Of a stretch of 64,000 nucleotides of DNA, positions 37,201 through 51,000 are shown piece by piece. The position numbers and the translations under genes were made by a program. Positions within the stretch are counted from its first letter, which is position 1. Every line of letters starts with the position of its first letter. Source of the DNA: Lanius collurio (lineage: Eukaryota; Chordata; Aves; Passeriformes; Laniidae); NCBI GenBank assembly GCA_020086605.1, contig JACBWW010000008.1, positions 22,502,677 through 22,566,676 of the forward strand. Direction: 5' to 3'. The notes below the pieces were generated by a model that ran no database searches, was not told the origin of the DNA, and saw nothing but the letters and a program-made list of their open reading frames with translations.

Positions 37201-40200
37201 GCCATCCCTTCTTTTGGAAAAAGGCCAACTCACTTCCCACCTGGTAGCTTGGACTCAGGCCCTTGTATTGTTTAGCTGAGAATTGAGGGTCATAAGGAAA
37301 AAGGCTAGAAGAAGCAGGGGAAGAGGGAGGAAAAGGAGTTTCTGCTGGCTCTCTTGCCTTAACACTTGGCACTACTCCATATGTCAGGAGTCAGCACTTT
37401 TTCATTTCTTGCTTTACATTGCCTTGGCTTCAGAAAAAACTGAAAATGGAAAGAGGTTTCCAATCACAAAAGCTGATGACATTGTAGAGAAATGCATCTA
37501 TCTGGACAAAAAAAAAAAAAAAAAAAACAGTTGTGTGCTGGTCTTTATGTAGATCAGCAAAAAGATGGAAAAATAATTACACTTAACTCACTCAATTCCA
37601 TTTTTAAAGCTGAGGACTGTCACTATTAGAAATAATTGTATTCTGTAGAGCATATGAGACTTAATAGGACTTTAGAGGCCACCAGTGACTGATGCTTTCC
37701 CTTTAGGCACTCCTCAAAAAGTGGAAAAGTTTATTAGTTTATCTAGACATTGCTATAAGTTTTGAATACAACACAGCTCTTACCTCAATTAATTCCCTTT
37801 TCACAACATTCCTTCATATATAAGACATCCAAGTCTTTTAAACAAATTGGCAATTTTTACTTTTTATTTTTTAAAATAAAGATCACATACACTTTTGTCA
37901 AGATTTCCTATGCTACATATTCAGTTCTATCTCATCTGACTCAAACAAAGTCGAGTTCTACTTATCCTCTTCAATAGTGAAAATGGATGAAAGTGTCAAA
38001 TGAATTAAGTAACAGTTTTCACCCCGTAGATATTAAGGGTATGGTAGGACATTTGAAGTTATGGACTATAACCCTGACTGGCATAATTCAATTTAAACAG
38101 TAGTGTCAGCTCTTTATTCTGATAAAATTCATCTGTGAAAGACCCAGACTGACAGTAGCAGATAACAATTTAAATGGAACAATATTTATAGCTGATTTGG
38201 AATGAACTGTAACGGATCATCATAAAGAAATGCCTGCCTAACTGTCTTGTGTTCTCTCTGACAAATATTCCCACAAGTGTAATCGTATTAGAGAAGGTTT
38301 GCATTAATTTTAAAAGAAAACCATGTTTTATGCTTGAAATGGCATAGCTGGCAGCATTATACCATGATTTTGATAATGCTTTCACTTGAATAACAATCTC
38401 TACTCTGAATTAGCAATACCCAGATATGATACATCTAGAGAACCAGATGAAAATTTCTCTGTACCATTTTAGAAATGTCTATATAAAGTTAAAATTATAT
38501 AGAATTGTGTAAAACATCATTTTCAAAATTATGAGCAATGGCTGAGGAAGAGTCTTCCTGGAAGGCATTGGAGTATGCTGGAACATGGGAATCTCAGCAT
38601 CCTTGGTACAAATCATGAACCATGGAAAGAGGGTAAGCAGTGCAGCATCTTGTCATTGCTCTCCAGCACTCCCTGCCACTGTCCATGAATTTCAGATTAC
38701 TCCAATTAGAATGAAATTGTCTCGTAATCTTTATTTTTTGTTTGTGTCTTTAAGCCACCATTTTCCTCTGCAGTGATAGTGCGATTTTCACTGGATTACC
38801 CAGTTTTCTTTGCAACACAATTTAAGTATTTCACTCAATGGACTACATATTTCAAAAGCAAAATCATTTCACTCCCCACATGTCATTGCTTGGGTATCAG
38901 AGGTTCTGTCAAACTTTCCTAAGACAGAAGTCCCAGGACAGTGAAACATTCTCGAGCTGAGGGGACAAAACACAGGGATGACTATCACTTGTGCTGGATA
39001 CTTGTAAACTCAAGAAACAAACCAACTACACCTGTAATAAGGTCTTATGACATAAAGGAAATAAAAGCCCCCAAGGTCTGTGCAATACACTTATGTGGGA
39101 GATGATGGATTAGAACCCAGGAGGAAAGAATAGATGATGAGGCTTCAGTGCAGACTTTGAAGACCTCTGCTATTGATATTGGCAAGCTTGTATCTGGGTA
39201 TTACAGATTCAAAATTGTTTCAAATGTATGCAGATTGATATTGCAAAACTGCACAGCACACAAAGGATGTTGTTGCCTACATTTTGCCCTTAGTAGAAGA
39301 GGAATAAACAGATTTCAAATGCTGAAAGAAATTACAGGCAAAGCAGTGATCCCACCAGTGTTTATATAGGCATCTCTGTGTGGTTTACCATATGAAATGG
39401 GCATTATTCTAGCCCTAGATTGCCATTTCAAAGTGCATCCCGACTAACCAGAGGATGAACAGCAGAATCCATTAGTCCTGTGACAAACATCATGACAAGA
39501 ACAAAACATACACATGACAAAATTGTATTTGCCAAAAAAAAAATACAGGAATCAATTAAAATAGAACTGAAAAAAATTAGAAGTATGTTCAACTGTTCTG
39601 TTGTAACCACCCAAATTAGAAGATATCAATACTTATAAACAGTAATACGAAATACACTCAGTCATACATAACTAAAAATAATTTGATTTCCGTCACAGAA
39701 GTAAGAAGTCATACACTTACAAAGGCACTCCCATGAATGAAAAAAACCACAAAGCTAATTCTATGGAATTAAATTGGGATTGAGATGATCTTGTGAAATT
39801 CATGGAAAAGTTTACAGAAAACAGTATATTCTGTGACATAGGGAAAATTATTAATATTACTATAAAGTTATTAATATTCCTTCTACTACCTTTAAGTTCA
39901 AGAGCATATGAAAGGTTCAAGATCTTTTATGTGATATTTTGAAAATCACAAATTTAAATTACACAGTAAACTGAAGGCATATTTAATGACCTTTGAAAAG
40001 AGTTGCTACTAGCTTATATCACGAGCCAAAAAACATCATAAAAATTGTTCCAAATTAATTTATGCTCTAAAAGCCTAGCAAAGACTTAAGAGAAATCCTT
40101 CATTTGTAGAATCGAAAGTGAGCAACTTAACAGAAAAATTAAATGCTGTAGCATCTCTATTGGATAAAGTTATATGTTTTATGAACAGATGAGTGAACTC

Positions 40201-41922
40201 AGCCACAAAGGAGTTCAGCAACATATTTAAAACCACAAAGGAAATTACTGGCAGAATTCAGGACTGAATTTCAAAGTATTGTCCCCGAGTGACCGGCTCT
40301 GTCCCTTGTATCATAGTTTTAAATCGGAATTTCTCCACTCTCAAACGGTTAAAATGAGTTAATTGTCAATTTCTGCTGCTTGATTCATTTAAAAAACATC
40401 TACAAGGAAAAAAATATTGTCATAGGAGAATTTTGGAAGATCATAGCTAAGTAGGAAGCTTCCTAGAAAGGCTGAGGAGGGATAAAAAATAATTATAGAG
40501 GAAAAGAATTAAGGAATTGATAGTGATTCCATCTATATAATTATATAAAGGGAGGAGATCTCTTGATTGCAGCACATCCAGAGGCCACTGAATGATCACA
40601 AGTGAACTTGGATTGACTTCTTCAGAAATCCTCTGAAAATTTTCTTTGGCAAAAAATCCCTACACAGGAGATTTCTCTTTTTTTTTTCAAGCATAAGTAC
40701 CCATAATCCACATTACACCTATCTGAGTTACGAAACAACTAAAGGAATACAGGTCCCTGTCTTATCAGAAATACACATCACCGGCGTTTCACCTAGGCTA
40801 ATGCAACAGTGCAACAGACTATCTTTATATGTAAGAATCTGGGACATTAAAAAACCCTCATCCTTTGAACAACTCATTTTTCAATAATTATTCTCTCCAT
40901 TTGGGGCCCATTAGTGAATAATCATGAAAAAAATTTTGTTTACTTTCAGCAAATACTATAGATGTAAAGATGATACTTGAGTCCAAGTTTTGGAGGACCC
41001 AATGCATTTGTAATGGCCAAATGGTGCATGTATTTACACATGGAAGAGCATCTTGTATTCGATGGGACTGCACAGGATGTGAATGAGTGGGGAATTTGTT
41101 GTGTCATGACTTTTCCTTGTCTCAGGAAGAACAGATTTCATTTTTGTGAGCATGAACACTTTTATATTTAACTTTTCCTCTTCCCTTTTCTTGCCTTCAG
41201 CTCCCAACACCATCTGGAGAAAGGGATGGAAGCCCCTGGCAACTCCTTACTGAAGACAGAGGGTGACTAGAGGCTATGCAGGATGGGAAAATGCTGCATT
41301 ACGTTCAAAATGGGTCTTCTTATGCAACAGGGAGATCTTGTTCAAGAGCTGACACACACAGAATTAACTAAGGAATGTTCAAAATATCACCATTTTTCAT
41401 TCCCAGTGCAAGGCATGTATTTTGACCTTGTCATTTCCAGCATAAGCACGTGTCAGTATCTATGTATGAAAATTCAGAAACATAACACTCCACTGCACAC
41501 ACTTCTTCCCCTGGGGAGACAGTGAGCGAACAAACACATGCCAGATGGTAGTTGCATTGCTCAGTGCACTACTGGAAGGCACTCAGCTACTGCAGAAACA
41601 AACACAGCATACTGTAAAAGCAGAAAGTCTCTACAGAGCAGACCCTTTTTGGTGCTGTGTGGTCCTATGACCCTTAGCACAATGGATTCCTGGTCCTCAA
41701 CAAGGTCCATATATATTTTCAAACAAAGGACAGTGGCATATCCTAGATTTTACATGGTAGATATAAAGGCTGACAGGTAGCCAAAAAGCAAGGGCTCTTA
41801 CTCAAGTCGGACATTTAATCCTATTACAACATAATACTAGGAAGAAAACCACAAATACACAAATAAATATCTTAAGCCTTCTAAGAAGTTAAAAATATTA
41901 TCATGTTCAAAGGCTGACACAG
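34252..41922. other. AT-rich non-coding sequence
   Basis: No gene or transposon recognised after the CR1 tail. Features are limited to an A20 tract (37508-37527) and short T-rich patches. The longest chance frame is 134 codons on the minus strand (36407-36811), which resembles no protein I know and has no supporting motif. No RNA gene seen. Confidence 0.5.
37508..37527. repeat. A20 homopolymer tract
   Basis: Twenty consecutive A residues following GCATCTATCTGGAC. No retrocopied gene or target duplication is visible around it, so it is treated as a simple repeat. Confidence 0.9.
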
Positions 41923-42061
41923 CCTTAAAACAGGAGATGATTAATACTTATGACTGAATTTAGAAAATAGTATCAGTTTACAGAATTTCAAATCAAACCT
42001 GTAAATCAAGATACTATTTTCTAAATTCAGTCATAAGTATTAATCATCTCCTGTTTTAAGG
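41923..42061. repeat. Long near-perfect palindrome (52-base arms, 35-base centre)
   Basis: Left arm 41923-41974 and right arm 42010-42061 are exact reverse complements over 52 bases (starting CCTTAAAACAGGAGATGATT and ending in AATCATCTCCTGTTTTAAGG). Pairing stops sharply at 41922/42062. The 35-base centre (41975-42009) holds a second perfect 7-base stem, TTTACAG at 41977-41983 and CTGTAAA at 41999-42005, offset by 2 bases on one side and 4 on the other, closing a 15-base loop (41984-41998). The whole would fold as a 139-base hairpin. The arms contain stops in every frame and no transposon ends or target duplication are seen. Most likely origin is a local inverted duplication by template switching. 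A hairpin RNA or an assembly fold-back artefact are alternatives. Confidence 0.95.
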
Positions 42062-45000
42062 GAGACTTTGTAGCACTTAAAACAATAGGTAATTTCTACT
42101 GCAGAGGATACTTTCCACTACAGTAGGAAAATTTACTTTGAGAATTGTACTGAAGGCCAATGGGTTTGCCAACCTTTAAAAATCAGTAGTAAAAATAGTC
42201 AAGTGGTAGCATGTTATTTAAATTTATGCAATGCAATTTCAATCAAATTTTGCAGGATGGTTTGAAGGGAGGGAAAAGCAGTGTTTTTCTTCTGTTGCTT
42301 GTGCTCCTTGAGAGATTTTGCCAAGGTAAGGTGGCTCAAAACAGGCACCCAAAATAGCCGAGACATCGCACTTAAAATAGCTGTAGAGACAGCTGCAGGA
42401 GCAGGGAGACCAGAATAACCCAGTAAGGCTGTGAGGTCCGTCCCACAATTCGAATGCTAAGTGGGTACTTCCTAAGGTTTCAGGAGTCACAGCAAGTTCT
42501 GGATCCATAAACCCTTAGTCTCAACAGTATTTAACATTAAAATGTGCAATTATTTATTTTCCCTTAGAAAAACCACACAAATATGAGCATATTATGTTAA
42601 AATAGTGACAACTGGAGTTCTTTTGCTTTGCTATGCAAGTTGAATTCTGCTTGCTTTTACACAACAGGAGGAACAAATGGTCTGTAAAGGGATGTATGTT
42701 TGGATGGACAACAGTGAAAGGGGCATGTCTTTACTTCTGGGAATCTGATTTTTCCATCTGAACTGTAATCTTGTTCTAAGCACATGATTATCATTATTAT
42801 TTGTGGGCCACTCTCACAGCTGATACAAGAAGAATGTGTTATTCAGGACTTTACACAGCAACTAAATATACATACATTAAGCTTACAGTGAGTTAAAAGA
42901 CCAGACAAACAACAGTTGTACCTGTAATTAGAAATTAAGTGTTTTCATTAAAGGAGGCTCATCCTTGGGCAGCACTAATGAGTGGATGAGCTGAGCAAGT
43001 GAGGACAGGTGCACCAACAGATGTCTACCAGGTGTTTCAGTCTTGGATAAAGCACCTTCAAAGATCAAGTTCAGGTGCCTGGACTTAGTACTTTAGTATT
43101 AATACTTAAATATTTCCTCCATCTCTAGAATGTATTTATAAATTTAGAAGGCATGGACAGAGAATAAAAATTAACATATTAAGACCACAGAATTTTTACT
43201 GTTTGTTATTAAAAAATTTATAAAATTGTATATTATTGTAAATGTATCTGTTGCCCATGCAGCACAGTTGCACTTTTCTGCAAAAAAATGCAACAATGGT
43301 TACATTTGGTTTGTGTCTTTTAATATTACTAGCATAAAATAGGACACAGTGCAAGACCTGCAGAGGGTTTTTTCTCAGGCTGATGTTCCTCTCATTCGTT
43401 TTTTGGGCATCCATGCATTCCTGTTTGTCATGCTGTAATGGATTTCTTGCCATCCAAGCTTTGTCAATAATATTAAAACTTTGAAACTTTATATATATTT
43501 AGCAAAATCTTGTGTGTTACAGTGGAAATTGAAGAACAAGAATCTGAACAATAAATGCTGCAGTTGAGGCTAAGATATTCACTGACAATTTGGATATTTC
43601 ATATGCAATTTCGTCTACTTCTCAACAAATAACTATATAACCTATTTCAAATGTGTCAGTGAATTACAAGCCATTGAAACTAATCAAAATACATAAATAT
43701 CAGAAATGGAGCAGGAAGAAAGTCAGATATGGACAATAAAATAATCTTTAATATTTTTCCTCTTATTCCTTAAGTCTTATTCAGGTAATTAGAACTGTAA
43801 CAAGATTCATAAACATTGGGTACAAAAATATTTTTTTTTTTCATGTCTACATCTCACATATATTAGTCAAATCTTGTTAAATCAAATTGTCTTTTATTTT
43901 CTATAGTCCTTCTTCTACTTTCTCATCTGTAACTGCACAAAGAGTTCACTGAAGAATGATTGCAAAAACAGCTCACCAAATTTCCCAAAATTTCTACTCT
44001 TCCTTTCCCCAAGTAAAATACCTACAGAAATCCCAACACTCTGTGTGGTTTACAAAACACAAACAGCAAGCCCAGTCAGTTTTGTTACAAAGGAGAATAT
44101 CACTTGATCTGATAGAAGGATTTTTTTTTCCAGTACCAGACTAGCTGATGTCACTATCAGCAAGGTAACTGGGAGTTCAAATTTTAAAAATGTACTAGAA
44201 TTTATTTCTCAGCAATGCACTTCAAAGGAATTTGTTTATAATGAGCTCCATAGTGGTCTGGAGATGAAAGATGATGACTTATTAGAAGAGATTGTTTATC
44301 TGAACATTACAACAAACAACTATTTGATGGAAGCATCAGCTCAGTATTCAGGGATTTATTTTCCTCTCTGGCATGCCAGGGAAACAGAAGACTATCTGCA
44401 GGTTTTGAAGCTTTGACATTTTGGCTGCTTAGCAGTCTATTTGAAACTTAGAGATAGAGATTAAGGGTTATTTTTAGAATTCATGGCTAGCAATGTATAG
44501 AGGGAATGTCTTTGAAATGGCAGCCACTTCTAACACACACATTTCAGAGACCTATTTCTCTGCTTATCCGCCTATCTGTTATAGCCAACATTAGAAGGAG
44601 GAAGCCTTATGAAAACATTTGTCAGTATTTCCCCCCAGAATTTAATAAAACAATCCTTGCTATTTCAGTCTGAAAATTTTCCCTTTTAGAGATAAATTTC
44701 TGTGAGCTTTATATGAAAATGAGTGCTTGAAAAAATATTTACTGTTGATGTCTTTATTCAACCCTTTAATTTAATATAGCAATATTTAAAAGCTCATCAA
44801 AAACAAGCATGTCTGCTTCCTATGAAACCTACACAAAGCAAGGGCTTTTTCTATTTTTGGTTCTTCTGCATACAGAGGAAAACCCACTTCCTAGAGATCA
44901 ACTTTGCCTTGCTGCCAGTATCCAAACTGAGAAATTCTGGGGCTATGGATAATTTGAATCAGTTGCTCGCCAGCATTTGTAGGGAGTATTTCCATCCTTA

Positions 45001-48000
45001 CAGTACACTGGCTTCTGGCAAGTGTCTGGCACAGGATTTTCACTAAGGTAGAGAAGGATGTATGTGTCCCATGTACAAGAAATTAGCATATGTAGCCAGA
45101 ACCTGCCTCTGTAGCACCCAGTCTGTCTTGTTGACTACATTGAGGCAGATCTACCCCAAGGAGGGATAAAAATACAGGTAAAGGGAGTCCAACACACTGA
45201 AAAGTGCCCTATGACTCCCCTGGAAAATGTCTAGGAATCCACCAAGGGAAAGTCTGTGCACTGTGGCTGTGGAATTGCAGGATCCAACAGCTGTGTTTTC
45301 ACCCTGCACTCACAGAACGAGAAAAATCAAGTCTGGAAAGCTGCTCAGCAGTCATCTGGCCTGTGCTGTGCCCAGAGGCAGAAGTGCCTGTGCACAGGCT
45401 TTTCCCATTGCTCACGTACTGTATTGCTCTTAGGCGTGGTGGTACTTTAATATTGGTGCTTCTCCATTGTTTTAGCTTTCTCCTCTCTCTTTATATGAAA
45501 ATATATACAGTGAGGATTGTCACACTCTAGGACTGAGAAATTTTTGTGAAATCTTACTAGTTTTCAGAAAGATTTAATATATTAAGCTATGTAGATGAAA
45601 ATTGAGGTATCTTATGTATTCTTTCAAAGGGAAGATTATTCCCCTCACCCTAATTCAGAAATAGTGCTCATATCTTTATGTAAATTAGCTAAGTGAAATT
45701 AGGTTGTAGAAAGATTATTCCTTATGCTGACCAAATATTACCTTTTTTTTTGTGTTCCATAGAATTATTATTTAATTCAGTGAAGTACACAGAAAAAAAA
45801 ACTTTTTAAAAAGTTAAATAAAAATGTGGAAACTATTCTTATTCTTCTCACTGTCCCTTTTTTTTATGAGGCAGAAAATTAAATGCATATGATATTAAAT
45901 GCAAATGTTTCATGCAAATATAAAACATCATGAAAGAAGATCTTTAAATTCCCTGAACTATGTTACCATCATCTGAAGTTTAATTAACTCATTTTTACTA
46001 ATTTATTATTTCTTCTCTGTCCAGGAATCTTTCTCCTGTGGCTAATTTATCCCTGAGAAACTGCATATTTGTGGCATGGGGAAAGGATGTCTTGGGGGAC
46101 TTTGATTTATTAAACAACAATAAAAAAAGAGCAGAAATGAGGCAAGAAGAGAGCTCTGCACCCCGTGGAGTGTCACAGAGAAGAGGAATGAGAAAATATG
46201 CTGATGTCTAATGTGATCCTGATGGTCAGCTGGGGCCTCACAAAAACTAGATCCTGTTTACTCACTGTTAAACCAGTTGATCTTGTGATGTCCCACTCTG
46301 GTTACAATCAGTTGCAATCATTGGAGTATTGGGTAATTACAGGGTGACTCCTGGTCATTCCCTCCTCTCCTTCCAGGCTGATTTAGCAATAGGCATGAAA
46401 GTCAGTAGCTGTAATTTGTTTGGGGGGAAAAAAAAAAAAAGGCTCTTCATGTTGAAAAACAAGGAGTTGATTGGATTATTTCTGTGAAATCCTATCATAC
46501 CTCAAAATGTCCTCTCAAGAATGATTTTGAAATAAAGTACACTTCATAATTGCCATCACTCTAGCAAGCTGTTACTCTTGCATGCTTATAGAGCAGTGAG
46601 GTTTTGAGGACAATTTCCCTTTCTTTGAGATCTGCCTGGATAGATGTGATTGAAACCTTTAACTAGGCTTTAAAATTGCCTACCTTTACATTCTTAGATG
46701 GACAGATTACCCTTTGACTGTTAACATTTGTGATCAGACTACACTCATCTGCTTTTTTATTTATTATGGAAAGTAACTGAAGGTTTCTCCCTAGCCTCCA
46801 GAACCCACCCTTTCCCTTCTTTCTTAGGTTTTAGCATATTAGAGACAGAAATGGAAGCATCAGATCATGCTGATTAATTACCACCCAGAAATATATGGAG
46901 AAAGAATTGTTGAATATCAATGTTCGATGACAGCTTCACAGCTGCAGCTCCTCATACCAGACTCTGAAAGGACTCAAGGGAGAAATCCAGGCACTATTAA
47001 AGTGCATGGCAAAGTTTAACTGAGGTCAATATGTTACCCACTAAGAAGGTAAAGAAAATGAAAGCAACTTCTTCTCTTGGTTCTTCAGGAAACAATTTGC
47101 TGTTTGTGAAGAATTTTGCAGGAATTTGATAAGCCTTATCAAAAATAAAATTTTACTCAACTTTCCAATCACTTTGAAACAGTGTATTAAAACAGAAAAT
47201 TCATGCCTTTTACAGCATCCTTACTAAATCCTTTTGTTCTTCCAAAAGAACAGTTGTATTAATTCAAACCAAAGATGTCCATATTCCAATAACCAACTTC
47301 TAGTTTTTCTCAAACCATCTTTTCATGGTCACTAACGAGTCTGTAGACCTCTACTTCTCATAATTTAAAAAATGTCCTGGTCTGCTTGCCACATATGGCT
47401 ACCCTTCTGTAACTTGGTCACCCTTGTTATTCCTTTCTAAATCTTTCCCTCTTCTATGACATCTTAGTAGGTTGGCAAGATAAGAATTTCACACTTTGTT
47501 GAAGGTTCAGACATACCATGGAATTACACACCAGAAAAATCAGATTTTCTGGTTTTTTCGCTTGTCACTTATAACATTTTTGGGAGTTGCAGGGTAGTTA
47601 AGTCTTATTGGGTAAGGAGTGCATGTTTCTGCAAAACACCCATCGTTAAAAAAATATTCCTGAACGTAATATTCATTTAAGTTTCAGTTCCTTTTTTATG
47701 TGTTATTCAGGTATTTTCTTTTAATTACTTACTTTGCATTCATCTACATAGAATTTCAACAGTGACCTAATCATTCAGTCAGACAAAAAGGAGAACTTAG
47801 TTACAGACTGTAAGAAAAATAAATAGGAAAACAGTTTTGCTAAAAAATATTAAGTCTACTCTCATAGCAAACCAGAAGTTTGAAGGTTCTGCACAGCAAA
47901 TGGTGTAATCATTTGTACCTCCTGGAAAAATTTCAACATTTGGATGAAGTCTAATTTTTCATAATCCAGAGAAACAGAGTTATATGCTACACTGGCATGC

Positions 48001-51000
48001 TGTAGGGTATATGCTTAGAGAAGAATTGCTCTGGTTCCTCTACTGGCATGTAATCAAACCTGCATTCATTGGGCTCCCTTAAACTAGCTACCTTTTTTCT
48101 TCTTTGAGGCCTTATCTAGGCAAAAAAAACCAGACAAATATGGGCTCCAAAAGGGATAAAACCACACAGCAATACCACCACTACCAAAACCAATAAAACC
48201 CAGAGAAAATCAGCTCTGGTCCCAGGAAGGCTGTACCAGCTGTGAACAGCTCAGCTGTCAGGCCCCAGTGAGGGTGGCTTTGCACAGCACCTGTAAGCAT
48301 TTAGGGAAGCCTCTGCCATGCCAGCTGGAGCTTCACACACCAGCGGTAGCTGGAGCAGACCCTGGAGAATACCATGTGTCACTGTGAAGTGACAGCGAGG
48401 CTGGCGTCACTGAATAATCTCAGTGATGCTTCTTCGGGGAAGCATATTGGGAAAACACCATCTGCATGCGTAGAAACACAGAAAATAACAGTGCTTAGTT
48501 CAAATGAGAAAGTTCTTGCACTGCCTCTGGGACACCTTAACTGAGTGCTTACTTCTAAAATAAGTCAGCTCTAAATTATTAGGACAAACAGTGGATCAGA
48601 AATTCAGGAAATACGTTTTCCCATACCTTATGTATTTGCATAAATACAAAGAAGAGTGAGAAAATCTCTGCTCTGCACACGTGAAAGTGTTAAAATACAA
48701 TGGCTTTACTACTGCTGGCTGCAGGCCCTACAAACTCAGACTCAATTTCAACTAAGATAATCAAGAGCTTGGTAGCCAAAATGCATTAATAACATGTAAG
48801 TGCAGAAAATTTACACCTTCAAGATCTTCATGTAAATCAGAAGCATATACTAATATTAATGAAAATATTCCAAATGTAAACATTGGAAATATCAAATGCA
48901 GCAGACTTGAAAGGAAGAGTAATTTGCTTGCAGACTACAGGAAAACATCCAAGTTGCTTAATATTGCTATAGGGCTTGTAAATCAGCCTCAGTTCTGCGG
49001 CCTTGCAGAACAATATTTCAATATTGATGAACTTACCGATCTGTAGGGCTGTAGAAGTTTAAATGGAGGGAATGCAGAACTGCAATTTTTGTGGATAATT
49101 ATCAAGAAATTGTTTAGAAATTATCAATAAACTGTCATTAATTGCTGACATACACTGGCAGTAAAAAGTAGGCAGCATTAGTTCAAGATGAGACGATGCA
49201 AACTCAAAAGATTAAAAGTTCTATGGCACAAGTATCATTTAGGACTACTAATTCGCTATTTGAGACTTGAATAACTGCAAAGCCAGTGAAAGAGCATTCA
49301 TTTACTGCAGAGTATTTAAAGATTTTTAAAGATCCATTTTGTTTCACAACATTTTCAAACGTGTTACTTTTCTTTATTAAGAGAGAGGAGAGAAGTGTTA
49401 ATACTTTGGCAAATGAAGGAAAGCAATACAGATATGTAAGTGTATAACATCTATTCTCTAAATGGTTCTATCAAAGGATTTCTAACACAGTAATTTCATA
49501 AAAATTCATCCACACAATAGCTCAAAAATTTACTAGTCCTGCCCCAATCAGATATAGCCTCAACCAAGATTCACATGTACCCAGAGCAGAACAAATTAGG
49601 CTACTGTTGCAGCAAAGAGGAAATCAGTTTAAGAATTGAGAAGTATCTTTTCTTTAGACTTAAGCTGAAGGATCTTGGAGAAAAGCTCAACACAGCCCAA
49701 GGCAGGTTCTCTTCATTGCAAATTCAGAACCCAAAGCTGCACCCAGGTAGAGCAGGGCAGGTATAGCTTGCCTCTGACTTTTCAATTTGCTGTGCAGAGT
49801 AGAGTAAGTCCAGCCCATCCCTGATTCTTGTTTGATTCATTTTATGCAAAGTCTCACTGTGCATGATCAGATGTTTGGACACTCTTTTCAGCACCTCCAG
49901 GTCACAGTTAAGTAGTGATGTAGGAGGAGTTCTGCTGAATACTTTGGCAGTGTGTACACAAATACCTACTATGGGAGGGGTTCAAAGAGAGATAAATTTT
50001 AAGAATAACGTGATTAACTAGGCATCTAGGAAAATCTTGCATTTTTTCTTCTGGTAACAACAAGAAAATGCACCATGGAAAATGCAAAAAATGCACTCTG
50101 GTTATATCAAAATGGTTTTTGAGAGGTCTTAGGAAATCAGAAAGATACAGAAAGAAATTAAGAAAATAGATCTTAAAAGGATGACTGTTGGATTTATGGG
50201 TGCCATAAAATGGCTTTCCTTTTCAGCCTGGGGTAGAGTACAGGAAGCATGAAGTCACCAACCTCGTAATCAAGTGAAATATGTGAAGACAGACTCTGGA
50301 GTATAAACTGTGGTTTCTTTCAAAACTCAGGTTTTCATCAATCATTTGGGTTTGGGTTCTGGATTTCTATATAGCCATTGACAATATAACTAGAGCTCCC
50401 ATTAATCAGAGGATGCAAATTCAAGTACTTCCTTTGGATGCAATAGAAGAATACCCTTCTGGATCAGCTGCCATTCTGGTCTGACATTCAGATCAGACAC
50501 AAGTGCATGTACCAAAACAACTGTTTAAATCAAATGCACTCTTATGAAATTTACAGCCTCCTACACAATTGAGTCTAACAAAAATGTGAAGCCCACAGGA
50601 AAATTTTAGGTTAAAGAATTATATGCTGTTTAATATCTTTGGGAAGTAACTGCTTGGATGCTTTAAAAACTATTAGGTATTTTTAAAATTAACACCAAAG
50701 ATTGGACCAGAGGTTGAGAAGACCTAGATTATGTCCGTTGTATACTCAATGGCTTTCATTGCCATGAAAAGTATAATGGCTTGTTTACCTAACATACAGT
50801 TTGGCATTGCTTTATTTTTTGAAAAACTCATCTTCTAGGGTTGGGTTTTTCAACACAAAGTTGTTCACTAGAGTAAAGAACCAGAAATTCATTAACAAAT
50901 GGCATGAACACAGTTCACAGAGTATTTTTAAAGATTTCATCTGATAATATAGGCTGGAAGCAAGGAGGTAGAACATTTTGTTCTGTGATTCATAAAGCAA

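Noticed and set aside
41923..42061. MITE or other DNA transposon with terminal inverted repeats
   Set aside because: No target duplication flanks it, the arms make up almost the whole element, and no related copy is present in the window.
41923..42061. Ordinary microRNA precursor
   Set aside because: The 52-base fully paired stem is longer and more perfect than typical precursors. A long-hairpin RNA remains possible.
42239..42508. 89-codon minus-strand frame with several cysteines
   Set aside because: No recognisable family, and the Cys spacing does not fit a known zinc finger or secreted fold.
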